Numbered from the stretch's first letter, positions 23,656-36,411 are shown. The stretch is DNA of 64,000 bases from Glandiceps talaboti (GCF_964340395.1 NC_135568.1:11487776-11551775); one strand, 5' to 3'. Notes: a model not told the origin generated them from the sequence alone. Program-made: numbers and translations.

Positions 23656-24797
23656 AAACCATGTAGTCTAGATACTCCGCAGATTTGGTTGAAATAAAAA
23701 TGTACATATTCCATTCATTATGCATGTATCTGGTATTAATCATTAATGCTTACATACATTTGATACACATTTGATACTTTTTATGGATTCCAGCTGTTAC
23801 TGTTTGGTAATATTGTAGAAATATATAAGGCTAAAGGTAGCCTGTCTGAATTAGCTAATGTTATAAACTATAAGTGTAAAACGACTCCACAACATACGAG
23901 TGCTCATATGGCATACTCGGGGCATTTACGCAAATGTTTGGAGGGGGGATTATACAGCCATATATACTTACAAGAGCGTTGACTCCACAAACTTTCAAGA
24001 ACATTGATTCCACAAAGTTAACTTGGTCAAACTAGAGTACTATGTATTAGTCACTTTTAACCTGCAAGTGTATGGTTAAGTTTCATAAAAAAAATATGTC
24101 GTAACATTTTGTTGAACCGAATGGTGACTTTTCTGAGGAATGCAGTGAAAAGTACATGCTGTTAAAATTATACCCATTTTGGAAAAGAGAATTGAAATGT
24201 TTGGGAGCATACAAGAAGTATTGCTTGAGGGTATACTTAACTAAAATGTTGAGTTTTAATTGTGCAGCTGTGAGTTCTTGAGGTAATATGTACTTTTGAA
24301 ATATTGACAGTCCAATTGTTTGGCTGTGTTTAATTGAAGAGTGCATTTCAGAGAACTCCTCTACGAAAACCTTCACCTGAGTATATGTAAACACTGTTGA
24401 GTTAATTCAATAGAAATGAAAAATAAACAGAATGAAATAAGTTAAGGACTCAAAAATGTGGAATATTGAGTAATTTGGGTTTCAATTATGATGTCAGGAG
24501 CGGACTTGATCTCAAATGCATATGTAATGTAATGTACAGCTCATTGCAGATTATTGTTCACTCTCTGTTTTCTGTAAAGAATCATGCAGAAACCAATAAG
24601 AATATTCATAATACCGGAGTTCAACATTTGGAGATAAAATTCTGTAATACTCTCTAAAGTGGCAGTTTCTTAGGTAATATGAATTCTCTGAAAGTGTTAC
24701 ACGGTCTGCCAATGCCTTTAATGGAACAAAATGTAGCAAAAAACTGTTGCTATTGTAAAGTGTAGCATATTTAGTTTCGTAATGGTTTATAATGTGA
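23656..24797. other. Putative intron, no exon seen
   Basis: Minus-strand frames of 103 and 129 codons (24083-24394 and 24551-24940) show no domains, and the second runs into a SINE. No exon is supported. Confidence 0.4.
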
Positions 24798-25010
24798 ATA
24801 ATAATGTTACTTTTTATATAGCGCTTTCCCACTCTGTGCTCAAAGCGCTTTGCAGTTATTACCCGTGGCACGGCCCTATAGTAGAACAGCAGTCTGTTAT
24901 GGAGCATACAATCCATTGCAGCCTCTTTAGACTGTGGCACATATGATTAAAACATTCACATTGCAGCCTCTATCCTACCAGATCCCCAATTATATACAAC
25001 TGGGTTGACT
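24798..25010 (-). mobile_element. SINE (GCGCTTT family), partial
   Basis: The + strand reads tatatagcgctttcccactctg...ctcaaagcgctttgcag...attaccc...accagatccccaattatata. This is the inverse of a widespread invertebrate tRNA-SINE body and its 3' tail (aaagcgctatataaaaagtaacattatt). The same core occurs at 39899-40035 and, with its tRNA head, at 50354-50610. The tRNA head is missing or decayed here. Confidence 0.65.
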
Positions 25011-25498
25011 GCGTTTCTGCATGATTGTGTCAAGAAACAGAGCGAGTGAACTGTCAGTAATCTGCAACAACCTATAAATTGAAACATATTTGAATATGGT
25101 ACACATGCATTGTTCATATTCATGATGACATCAGCACAAATTGAATAAGTTTGCTCTTCGTGATTGTCATGATAGTGTTTGTAGATTTAACAACTCTATA
25201 ATTTCTCACATGTCAGCCTTAAATGGGAGTTCTTTTATTGAATTGTTGAACCTAAATTTAATTAGAGTTCACTGTGTGTAAACATAATATTCTGTACCTT
25301 GTTTGATCAGACCCCTTAACTTGCCATATTTCTTGATCAAGTGGACCTTGTAACTTGCCCGTAGTTCTTTAATCTTGATCTCAGGAAGTTTAGGACATGT
25401 TTAGCCTGTTTATCAACAAGGTCTGCCTTGAAATTGTAAGTTAAACAATTCTAAAATATAATATGCACACACCAGGACACGTTCATACAGGGCTTTGT

Positions 25499-25760
25499 AG
25501 GGTTGTCGGTGGCTGAGTGGTTAGCTCATATGCCTCTTACCTCTGAAGCATGGGTTCGAACCTGCCAGGTGTCGGCTGGGTTTTATTTACAATTTAACCA
25601 GGTCTGTATGTAAGAAGGGTAATGCTCAGTTTGACCCTTCCGAACAATGCACGTTTTCCCTGGTATTCTGGTTTCCTCTAGGGCACTGCTTTTGTGGCGA
25701 CTGTTCAACAAATTTTCGAATTTATTTGGACGAATAAAGATTGTTTTTATTACTAGTACA
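25499..25760 (+). mobile_element. tRNA-derived SINE
   Basis: The head carries box A TGGCTGAGTGG (25510-25520) and a perfect box B GGTTCGAACC (25553-25562), spaced as in a Pol III tRNA promoter. The body follows with a recognisable invertebrate SINE core (ccctggtattctggtttcctc, 25659-25679), then an AT-rich tail with aataaag and attact. It is about 260 bp. The core resembles that of widely distributed molluscan and other marine SINEs. The exact family was not assigned. Confidence 0.8.
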
Positions 25761-25761
25761 C

Positions 25762-25885
25762 ATACATGTATATGATTTGTATGTATCAATATTTACTGTT
25801 AGCATGTGTGTGATACTTGCCAAATCAAATCTAGAAAACTAACAGTGAATATTGATACATACAAATTATATACATATACATGTAT
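25762..25885. repeat. Inverted repeat directly after the SINE
   Basis: Arms of about 40-46 bp (25762-25802 and 25839-25885) are inverted copies sharing tttgtatgtatcaatatt and ctgttag, with a 5-bp indel and one substitution. They enclose a 36-bp spacer. The arms may be foldback ends or the product of an inverted duplication at the SINE 3' junction. Confidence 0.75.
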
Positions 25886-26282
25886 ACAATGTATGGTTCC
25901 ATTTCTGTCCCAGTAAAATATTTTATTGCAAAATGATATCTCCAGAAATTTTAATTATTGATGTTAATAAATTAATCATTACAGATATCTCAGTAAATGA
26001 TATTGTTTTTATCATGTTTATATATTTTGATCATAGAAACTCTACACCAGATAATACATACATATTACATGTATGTGATTTCCAATTAAACTAGTCTTTC
26101 AACTTTTCAATGACATGTCAGGTTTCTGGGGACCATATTATAACAGGGTTAACTTAATAAAGAAATGTTGTTGCCATATATGAAAGCGCACAAACTTCAA
26201 AGGAATGTAAAGAATTGTGAAAGCGATAATATTACAGATAGTGCTGATGGCAATAAAGTATTCTTGTATTATCATGTGTGAC

Positions 26283-26458
26283 CAGTGTGCCTTCTAATGA
26301 TAGAAAAAATTTGTTGTTGTGAGTCAAAATGAGAAAAACTGGAATTTCTTGTGAGTCACCACATAGTAAGAGATAGGGAAACACCAAATTTTGGTGCGCC
26401 ACTAGAAATTGTATGCATCAGTGGCGCGTCAAATTGGCTTAGCTTAGAGGGCACACTG
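26283..26458. mobile_element. hAT-type MITE with perfect 8-bp duplication
   Basis: A 176-bp element has ends CAGTGTGCCTTCTAA and TTAGAGGGCACACTG (one mismatch). It is flanked on both sides by the identical octamer tgtgtgac (26275-26282 and 26459-26466). CAGTG-type ends with 8-bp duplications are characteristic of hAT elements. Degenerate relatives lie at 36228-36411 and 42272-42446. It has no coding capacity, so it would depend on a transposase encoded elsewhere. Confidence 0.85.
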
Positions 26459-26469
26459 TGTGTGACTCA

Positions 26470-28265
<1,796 letters not shown>

Positions 28266-28849
28266 AGTCAAAAAACCATCAGTCTTATTGCCTTGGTATT
28301 TGGTGAGGATGTAAGTAGAAAATTGTTCAAATGAAAAGAATCACATTCATATCTTTCATTACCATGTAGTATTATAACATTTTGTAACTATATCTATTAT
28401 CTAGTAATAATATGTTGACAGTTGTACCAGTCAGTTCCTTAAAAAAGTAATAACCAGTAACATAGTACTATTTCCAAAAAGTTTTTCTGTTCAAGTCAAT
28501 AGATAGTATTTCCATTTCAAATGCATTGTGTTGACTTTGCAATTCTAGAATAATATTAAAACTGCAATATTGATGAATGACATTTCCAAGACTCTATGGT
28601 TTAGTTTTTATTGATCTCTGATACGTAATATTTCATTCTTAATACGAGTTCAGAATTAGTAAATCATTTCTGTCTTCAATCACTCAGCTGTACAGTATGT
28701 TTGCAGATGATGAAATTTCCAATTATCCTAAAACTGTCCATGTTTGCAATGCTTTATGTTTGTGTCAATAATTAGAACCTTTTGAATGTTTCTAATTGAT
28801 CATGTAGTAGACGCATCGTGCAGATGGAAGATCATTTATTGTATTTTTT

Positions 28850-30400
28850 GATATTAGCAGGGTCATATGAAATTTGAAAATATTGCTGACTAATGTAACG
28901 GGAACATGTTTTGGAACAAGCACTGCTCAACTTATGAATTAATTGGGAAATATAATGAAAATTTAATTATTAATAACGCTACTTAGTATAAAAGGGTGTT
29001 TTTGTTATGATCTGATCATGTTATACTTTAAAGTGGCCATATGGATGAGGATTTGGTATATTATTTTGGATTTTTAACTTATAAAATAATTTTATCATGA
29101 CTTCGTACTTGAAAAATCAAGGTAAAACAACATATGCCAAGTCCTTGTTTGTAACTCAATAAGGTATAAAAAGCTAAAAAGTGTGTAAAAAAGTTTGTTA
29201 TACAATAACAAACATTTTACACATTTATTGTGCTTTTGCAATTTATTAAGTTACAAACAAGGACTTGGCATACGTTGTTTTACCTTGATTTTTCAAGTAC
29301 GAAGTCATGATAAAATTATTTTATAAGTTAAAAATCCAAAATAATATACCAAATCCTCATCCATATGGCCACTTTAATATTAGTAACATGTACGCAAACT
29401 TAATATCCCTGACTCATTAGAACATATTTCGAAACAAATATAGCCTTAAGCTAGGATTTAATTGAACACATATTATGCATTATTTGAGAAATATAAGAAC
29501 AAAAAACTTTATTAATGTAGTATAAACTTTTCAATTTCCAACATGAACGGTTTTAGAAAGCTGTGTCTAAAGCTTTTTTCCTTTCACTAACTTTATTAAT
29601 ATCAACACTCATATTAGGCATCATAGTGTTTTTGTCAATATGATCTGACTGTGTCCTTGTAATATATTATTTGCGTCATATGAAAACTTAAAATTGCTGA
29701 CTAATGACTCCATTGAGAACATGTTTCAGAGCAAATATTGTCCATCGTATGAATTGATCAGGAAATATAATGAAAACTTTAATTATAGTATGTAATATCA
29801 AGGGATGTTTTTGTTGTGATCTGATCATGTCATCATACTTTAATATTAGTTACCTGCCAACCTGTATGCAAACAAAATATTGCCTTCACCCAGCATTCAA
29901 TTTTACCCATGTTATTAATTATTAAGTACTGCCACAACAAAATTAATGACAGCACTAATGTTAGACATCAAAGTGTGTTATTTCTGTTATGATGTGATCA
30001 TGCCCAGGTCAAATGTTAGTTACATTGTGCAAACTTAATATCATTGACTAAATGAGAACATGTTTTGGAACAAATAGTCCTTGGGCTTAGCTTTCAATTT
30101 TTACTCACCTGTTAACTTCATCAATTGTCTGACAAATATCGCTAAAACTTAATTCTAATATTGCACATCAAAGAGTGTTATATTCATCATGATCAGACCA
30201 TGCCCTAGTAAAGTATTAGTTAGGTTACACTGCAAATTTATTATCTCTAACTAAACAGAACATGTTTTGGAACATATATTGCTTTGAGCTAAACTTAAAT
30301 TTTTACCCATTTTATCGATTAATTGACAAATAATTTGCCACAACGTAATTAATAATAACAGTATTAACACAAAGAGAAAGCAAACTTAGTTATTATAGGT
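28850..30400. repeat. Diverged minisatellite, about 175-200-bp unit, interrupted by a MITE
   Basis: Recurring blocks are gaacatgttttggaacaaat (variants near 28910, 29420, 29720, 30056 and 30260), tgatctgatcatg (29010, 29640, 29820, 29990 and 30190) and acttt(a)atattagttac. At least six units are present, and one is split by the element at 29032-29373. Copies are diverged enough that the array looks old. Confidence 0.8.
29032..29373. mobile_element. 342-bp full-hairpin MITE with TTAA duplication
   Basis: Arms 29032-29162 and 29243-29373 are inverted copies that differ at about two of 131 positions. They begin AGTGGCCATATGGATGAGG. The 80-bp centre is also partly self-complementary. TTAA flanks both ends (29028-29031 and 29374-29377). 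A paralogous unfilled site in the same minisatellite (catactttaatattagt near 29832-29848) shows a single TTAA. The high arm identity suggests recent insertion or ongoing arm correction. TTAA specificity suggests piggyBac-type mobilisation (inferred). Confidence 0.85.
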
Positions 30401-30704
30401 GGACGTGTCATTAAGTATTATGCCAAGGGAACAGATAAATGAATGTTATTACTCTTAACTCATTAAAAGCATTCAACTTTGTAGTAATAGGAGAAGTGTC
30501 ATCGGCCATCATTAAAGATACAGCAGAAATTTCATTAAAAGTGTCCATTATCAGATATCGATATGTTATATTAAGTTTGAGATGTACTTGTCTCAGACTT
30601 CAATTTATTTAATAAGTAGTGGAGAATGGATATAGAAAATGGAATTCTAAGATCGATATATCATGCCCGGAGAGATGTATGTGAGATACCATAAGGGAAT
30701 TAAA

Positions 30705-31735
30705 TAAAGTCACAAAATCCTCAAGGTAGTACACAGACAGTATCGGAGAATGATTGGGTGTTTAAATTAGATTTCATTTTAAATGCAGTGCCCTACACTC
30801 ATGCCAGTCCTTCTAATTTAGAGTCGGATGTAAATAGACTGTCACATATCCATCGATAGTACACTGCCAATATATAAGAAGTGATGGGGTCTTTAAATTA
30901 GATGCATTGGCGTACATTGATTTCAGTTCCCCCAAGGTTGTGTCTGATGTACTTCACATTCACATATCCAAAGATAGTACACAGTCAATATTTGAGAAGT
31001 GATGGAGTGTTTAATTTAGATTTCATTCTTAATGCAGTGCCTTTCATCAATTTCAGTTCCCCCAAAGTTGAGTTTGATACAAATAAACAGTCACATATCC
31101 TAAAGGTACATGTACATATGTACATGTAGGTGTAAACACTAGTGAAGTACTGTCTTTAATTTGAAAGATTTTTCATTTTAACTGCATTGCCTATCGTTGA
31201 ATTCAGTGCTTCCAAATTGAGTTAGATGCCAATAATTTGAATAAACAGTCACATGTCCTTAAGGTAGTATGAAGACCATTAGAGAAGTGATGGGGTCTGT
31301 ATTTTAGAAGGTTTCATTTTGCATTACATATATTGAATTCAGTTATCATCCAGTGCCTCCAAATGTAAATAAACTGTTACTTGTCGCCAAGGTAGTTTAC
31401 GTTAAAGTCATTAATTTAAAAGATTTCATTTTAAATGCATTGCCTATCATTGGATTCAGTGCCGCCAAAGTAGAACTGGATGTAAATAAACAGTCACATA
31501 TCCTACAAGGAAGTACAGTGTATAAAGTCAATATTTGAGATCTGAAGTCTTTAATTTAAAAATGCATTGCCTATAGTATTGTTGGATTCAGTGCCGCCAA
31601 AGTAGAACTGGATGTAAATAAACAGTCACATATCCTTAATTTATTTAAAAAGATTGAATTTCATATGCATTGACTTACATTGATTTCAGTTCACTCTCAA
31701 ACTGAGTTGATGTAAATAAACAGTTAATCTGTAAG
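30705..31735. repeat. Minisatellite, 115-160-bp unit, 8-9 copies
   Basis: The word cagtcacatatcc (or a variant) recurs near 30840, 30958, 31089, 31248, 31373, 31490 and 31622, with partial units at both ends. Linked blocks are atttcattttaaatgcattgcc, ttcagt(t/g)cc(c/g)ccaaa and gatgtaaataaa. The short frames 30902-31129 and 31353-31538 read through the unit and are incidental. Confidence 0.9.
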
Positions 31736-31969
31736 ATATGTTGTGTTGTTCAGTCCTATTAGTATTAGGTGAGTGCTGGTTGATAGCTTGGCTTGAATGT
31801 CTGTCTCTTACAGACAAGTAAACAGACTTTAATCTGTTAAGCCAGCAAACAGACAGTTTGACAAAGCCTGTCAACCTGAACAGGTGAAATGTTAGTCATA
31901 AGTGCTTGTTGTGTAATAAACACAAACTACATGTATTTGTTACTTTGTTTTATACCGACCTGATGAGCA

Positions 31970-32285
31970 GACATGTTTTTAAGGGAATGTTAACATGTTT
32001 TGACCTAATGTTAACACCAGTCTGTTCTTTGGCTAGTGCAAACATTAACTCTTCCAGTTGTTCACACACAAGCTGATGAGATGTTAGTGCCAGCACCCGA
32101 TGTTGGCATTCAGCTAGCATGCTTGCCAATTGCTAACACATGCTGGTAAAGTGTTAGTACCAGTTAGCAGTGATGTTAGTCAAATGTTAACATAGGGCTG
32201 GTGCAGGCATTAACCCATTCCAGTTACTAACTCATGGTGGTGATCAATGTGTTTATGTCAGCCGGGTGTTAGCACTTACATTGTA
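31970..32285. repeat. Degenerate short repeats around gttag(c/t)ac
   Basis: Many scattered copies of gctaacac, gttagtgccag or gttaacac, spaced about 25-45 bp with poor periodicity. The same vocabulary returns at 33830-34110, so the two blocks probably share an origin. Confidence 0.5.
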
Positions 32286-32297
32286 GCTAACCTGGGG

Positions 32298-32677
32298 TAC
32301 GTTCGATTATGCGTCCTCGGGGAGCCTTAGACCAGGGTAACTGACGTCACTTGGGCACCTCGGGTCGTGTGAAAATCGAACATATTTTATTGCATTTGGG
32401 ATACCCCTGGGAGCCTATAGTTAAATCCGTGATTCATGATAAATAATTTGGTCCATCTTTCCAAAATATTTTAGACAATTTGAAGTGAAAAATTATTTTC
32501 CTAACTAAATATGGAAAGATGTCCTCAAAATACGATATAATTCTTTCGGAATCGATACAGTAACCAATCACATGTCGTCTTCATCTTGGTTCAAGTCAGG
32601 TCAGGTCAATCCCCTGCTCCATGAGGAGGGTCGACTTGGGGCACCCCGAGTGTGACGTCATGTAGTAATCGAACGCA
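32298..32677. mobile_element. 380-bp MITE with near-perfect 8-bp duplication and two CREs
   Basis: The ends tacgttcgatta and taatcgaacgca are inverted, and internal subterminal blocks (cctcggggagcc against ggcaccccgagt) extend the symmetry. Flanking octamers acctgggg (32290-32297) and acttgggg (32678-32685) match at seven of eight bases, pointing to an 8-bp target duplication. Full CRE palindromes TGACGTCA lie at 32342-32349 and 32653-32660. GC content is well above the surroundings. The superfamily is not certain (hAT-like by duplication length). Confidence 0.65.
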
Positions 32678-32685
32678 ACTTGGGG

Positions 32686-33274
32686 CAACTTTTAGGGCAA
32701 CATTTAACATGGCGGGTTTGCAAGTTCCCTATTGGCATTGTATTTGACATCATCGAGTTTAAACAACATTAGCTCAGCCTGCCATAGATTTACATGTAGA
32801 TGTTTTAGGGTATACTTCAAAGCCAAGATACAAAATGCAGAAATCTGATGCAGTCATCAGTATTCATTTTATGCTACATGTAAAATTAAGAATAGTACAA
32901 TGAACATGAAATACTAAATCAAAAGATGGAGACAGTATTTGACACTCTCTAGTGGACAAAATCTAACTCAGCTTGTTAAAGATTTAGATGCTGGAAGGTG
33001 TTAGGTATCATTCACAGCTGTACAGAGCTCCTAATGTTAGTTCACTGTCTCTAGGTAATGGCAAGGGAGAGATAAAATGTCTGATTCTCAGAGAAAAAAA
33101 ATAGATATATGATGCCATCTCAACATCTGATCTCCGTCAGGTGTAAAGAGATACGGTTAATTCTAACAAAAGGTATCAAACTTTACATCAACCTTTAGAC
33201 ATGGAACAGTCTTTGACACCTTCATTTGCAACACGTACATACTGTTTGGCACATGTACATTAATACGTGCAAAA
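32686..33274. other. Putative intron, no exon seen
   Basis: No exon, RNA gene or repeat boundary is supported. A YY1-like catggcgg word lies near 32709. Confidence 0.4.
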
Positions 33275-33520
33275 TTGCGTAAAAACAACCTACAGATATA
33301 TGTGTACATTGTACACTGGTGGTTTCTCCATCAATTCTACATTAAAACAACCTACAGATATATGTATTTTGTACACTGGTGGTCAATCTCTCCATCAATT
33401 CTAAGTAAAAACAACCTACAGATATATGTACATGTATATTGTACACTGGCAGTCTCCATCAATTCTATGTAATAACAACCTACAGGTATATGTGTATATT
33501 GTACACTGGTGGTGTCTCAT
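33275..33520. repeat. Minisatellite, 62-64-bp unit, 4 copies
   Basis: aacaacctacag recurs at 33284, 33346, 33410 and 33474, each followed by (a/g)tatatgt, ttgtacactgg and tctccatcaattcta. Copies are about 90% identical. The 65-codon frame across it is incidental. Confidence 0.93.
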
Positions 33521-33829
33521 CACATATAGTGGCATTCTTTGTATCATTACAGTAACATGCCATAGTGACTTTGGTTTGTAATAAGCGATGTCTGGATGAT
33601 GTTACTTGACAGCTGAGAATTTATCATGTTCATGTCCTATGTGTGTGCCATGACATGATTTCAGTTTGGTTGACTGGCCATAAAGTGTATTTGTGCTTGA
33701 AATAGCCTGGAATCTATGCTACATGTACATTGGAAGGACATATGAGACATCTTTGACAGCACTACTGCTCCAGATTTGCTAGTTTGGTGTCACCCTGATG
33801 TTACATTTAGCTTTGTGGCTGATGTACAA

Positions 33830-34115
33830 ATGTAGGCACTAACCTGTTCTAGTTGCTAGCACACACACAGTCGTGTTGTGTGGTGTGGTGTTGGTACCAG
33901 CCCAGTGTTATCACTGAGTTGGCTTGGTGTTATCATATAACTGATATAGGCATCAACCCTCAGTTGTTAGCACAAACTGGCATGGTGTGGGGTTAGCACC
34001 TGCCCAATGTTAGCACTGAGCCAGCCAGGTGAACCCTCCCAGTTGCTAGCACATACTGGTGAGATGTTAGTGCCAGTCCAGTGTTAGCACTTGGCTAACC
34101 AGGTACATGTACACT
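33830..34115. repeat. Degenerate short repeats, gttagcac vocabulary
   Basis: Copies of ccag(c/t)(c/t)cagtgtta(g/t)cac, gttgctagcacac and ggtgtggtgtt recur at irregular 40-60-bp spacing. It is related to the block at 31970-32285. Confidence 0.55.
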
Positions 34116-34513
34116 GTACAAAGGGGCATTACCCTCTCAGTGATAACACATACATGTGTATCATTGTTTTGCAATAATTGTTTTTCAATATTTTAATTCT
34201 TACATTTAGTAAGTTAATTGATCCCATGAATTCTACACTGAAGTTGTATCTGAGAGATGTTCTGGAGATGAACCCGTTTTTAGTAAATTTAAATACATGT
34301 ACCTGGTTGTCATGCAGTCTGGAATAATGTAAAATTGTATCTGTATGCATGCAATGTTATGGTCTAACTAATGTCTTAACTAAGTACATGTAGGTGTCTG
34401 ATACTTTTAATTAAATGATATATTGCACATACGTACACATCCAGTCAAATTACAGGTCACTTTAATTTCATCTCTGGCTGTCTGAAATTACAGAAATCCC
34501 ATGAGTATAAATA

Positions 34514-35020
34514 GACATTACTGATGTGTCAGCATAAAAAGGAACAGCATTCCCAGGACATATTCATGTTTGCACTTTATACGATAGTTTCTGTCAATTT
34601 TTGTGTCAGGTTGTCTATTACTGATGTGTCAGCATAAAAAGAACAGCATTCCCAGGACATATTCATGTTTGCACTTTATATGATAGTTTCTGTCAATTTT
34701 TGTGTCAGGTTGTCTATTACTGATGTGTCAGCATAAAAAGAACAGCATTCCCAGGACATATTCATGTTGCACTTTATATGATAGTTTCTGTCAATGTTTG
34801 TGTCAGGTTGTCTATTACTGAAGTGTTAGCATAGAAAGAACAGCATTCTGGAGGACATATAGTCATGTTACACTTTATATGATAGTTTCTGTCAATGTTT
34901 GTGTGTCAGGTTGTCTATTACTGATGTGTTAGCATAGAAAGAACAGCATTCTGGGGGACATATATTCATGTTGCACTTTATATGATAGTTTCTGTCAATG
35001 TTTGTGTGTGGTTGTCTACT
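34514..35020. repeat. Minisatellite, about 100-bp unit, 5 copies
   Basis: attactgatgtgtcagcata (or a variant) recurs at 34517, 34617, 34714, 34813 and 34917. Each is followed by aacagcattc, gacatattcatgtt, tttatatgatagtttctgtc and tgtgtcaggttgtct. Neighbouring copies are about 95% identical. Confidence 0.95.
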
Positions 35021-35052
35021 ATGTAGCTTCCATGAATCTTTTATCAAAAATT

Positions 35053-35365
35053 GTGTAAAGCTTTACAGAGTTCATCCTTCCCAAAGCTTTATACCTACCA
35101 ACTTGAATGATGGAGAGCTTATTTTCGAAAAATGTATAAAACTTTACAGAATTCCTTCTTCCCTAGGCTTTTTACCTCTTAACCTAAATTATGGAGAACT
35201 TCTCTCTGAAAAATGTGGAAAATGTTACAGAATTCATCCTTCCTGAGGCTTTCTACCTTGTTCCAACTTTAATTATGGAGAACCTTTCTTTGAAAAATGT
35301 GGAAAACTTTACAGAATTCCACTTTCCTTATTTCCTCTCAACCTAAATTATGGAGAACTTTTAGT
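35053..35365. repeat. Minisatellite, 81-84-bp unit, nearly 4 copies
   Basis: ctttacag(a) recurs at 35061, 35142, 35223 and 35307, with ccttcc, aa(c/t)tatggagaact and aaaatgt in each unit. The 81-bp period is divisible by three, so the frame 34998-35246 repeats a 27-residue pattern (KLYRI...GEL). This follows arithmetically from the period and is not by itself evidence of coding. Confidence 0.92.
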
Positions 35366-35569
35366 TATAAATAACACTTTTTACCACAAGGTTTATGACT
35401 TGACAACAAAAGCACTATTGAAATGTCATTGAAAATATTATATTACTGTAATGTCACTTTGTCCTTATACATGTAGTACTTCCAGATTAAGTGTGGTTTA
35501 TGTTTTTTCCATTTAAACTGGAGACAAAGTGATATAAAACAAAAGTTTAGTTGTGTGTAGCAAGTCGTC

Positions 35570-36047
35570 ATGTCTTCTTGGATGGAATACAATCAACGTC
35601 ACCAGTATAGAAAAAAGTCTAGTCTCATTCACTACCGTAGGTTCAAAACATCTTTAGAAATGGAACTGTATCTTAAATCAGTAAATGACTTCAAGGGGCC
35701 ACAATTAAAATTTAAAGCAAGATCCTATGCATTTGGACTTTCATATGAAAAGAGAAAGTGGGAAAACTGTGACTCTGATTGCTCCTGTCCCTGCTGTGGG
35801 CAAGAAGATGGAACACTTTCTCTTTTCGTGTGAAAGCCTTTCTACCTATCGTCACATCTTAATGAAGAACACAAAAGATCATTTACTTAACCATACAGAG
35901 ACAAACCTATATCAAGATTTTATACAAGGTAAAGAACTGTTAAACCTCTTTATAGGAGACAGTACAAAAAATTATAACAATTTAATAAGTCAAAAAATTG
36001 ACAAATTTATCCAGCGATTTCTAATTAATGCAATGGAACATGTTTAA
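35570..36047 (+). pseudogene. LINE reverse-transcriptase ORF C-terminus, frameshifted
   Basis: The first frame (35570-35833) reads ...LKFKARSYAFGLSYEKRKW...CSCPCCGQ. The continuation in another frame (from about 35808 to the stop before 36048) reads MEHFLFSCESLSTYR and ends NAMEHV. The (F)KARS block followed by a C-x2-C pair and an H-x-L-x2-C knuckle is the conserved zinc-binding tail of many animal non-LTR retrotransposon ORF2 proteins. A one-base indel near 35808 breaks the frame. Upstream RT and endonuclease domains are absent, so it is a 5'-truncated dead copy. It sits between a minisatellite and a perfect palindrome. Confidence 0.75.
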
Positions 36048-36065
36048 CCTGATGGAGAATTGTAA

Positions 36066-36154
36066 ATTTTTTATCTCTTTCTTTCTCTCTTATTATTTCT
36101 TTGAAGTTATTAACTTCAAAGAAATAATAAGAGAGAAAGAAAGAGATAAAAAAT
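36066..36154. repeat. 89-nt perfect palindrome
   Basis: Bases 36066-36109 are exactly inverse-complementary to 36111-36154: 44 of 44 bp around a single T at 36110. It begins 18 nt after the LINE stop codon, so the left arm is probably LINE 3' UTR and the right arm a fold-back copy of it. With a 1-nt loop it would extrude as a cruciform readily. Confidence 0.95.
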
Positions 36155-36227
36155 GTATAATTAATCCTCTTTGTACACAAAAATCAACAAGTTGGGAAAA
36201 CAGGATTTAACCCTTCATTCACCCACC

Positions 36228-36411
36228 TATGATAATGCCCTCTAGTTTGAAAGACAAACTTTTTTGTTGTTGGTCAAAATGATAAAGAACAATGATTTCT
36301 CTTTAGTCACTGCACAGTAAAAGATAGAGGAAAGTCAAATTATGGTGTACATTGTATGTATGACAAGAGATTGCTGTGCATCAGTGGTGTGTCAAATTAG
36401 CTGGAACACTG
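36228..36411. mobile_element. Degenerate hAT-type MITE relative
   Basis: It shares order and words with 26283-26458: gccctcta, ttgttgttg(t)g(a)gtcaaaatga, cac..agta(a)gagata, gcatcagtggcg/tgtcaaatt and a cactg end. Terminal bases and the target duplication are eroded. Confidence 0.6.

Noticed and set aside
24551-24940. 129-codon minus-strand frame
   Set aside because: It starts inside the SINE at 24798-25010 and runs into AT-rich DNA. There is no coding signature.
33275-33520. CRISPR-like spacing of a conserved word every 62-64 bp
   Set aside because: The intervening sequences are also conserved between units, so this is an ordinary tandem repeat. The DNA is clearly from an animal.
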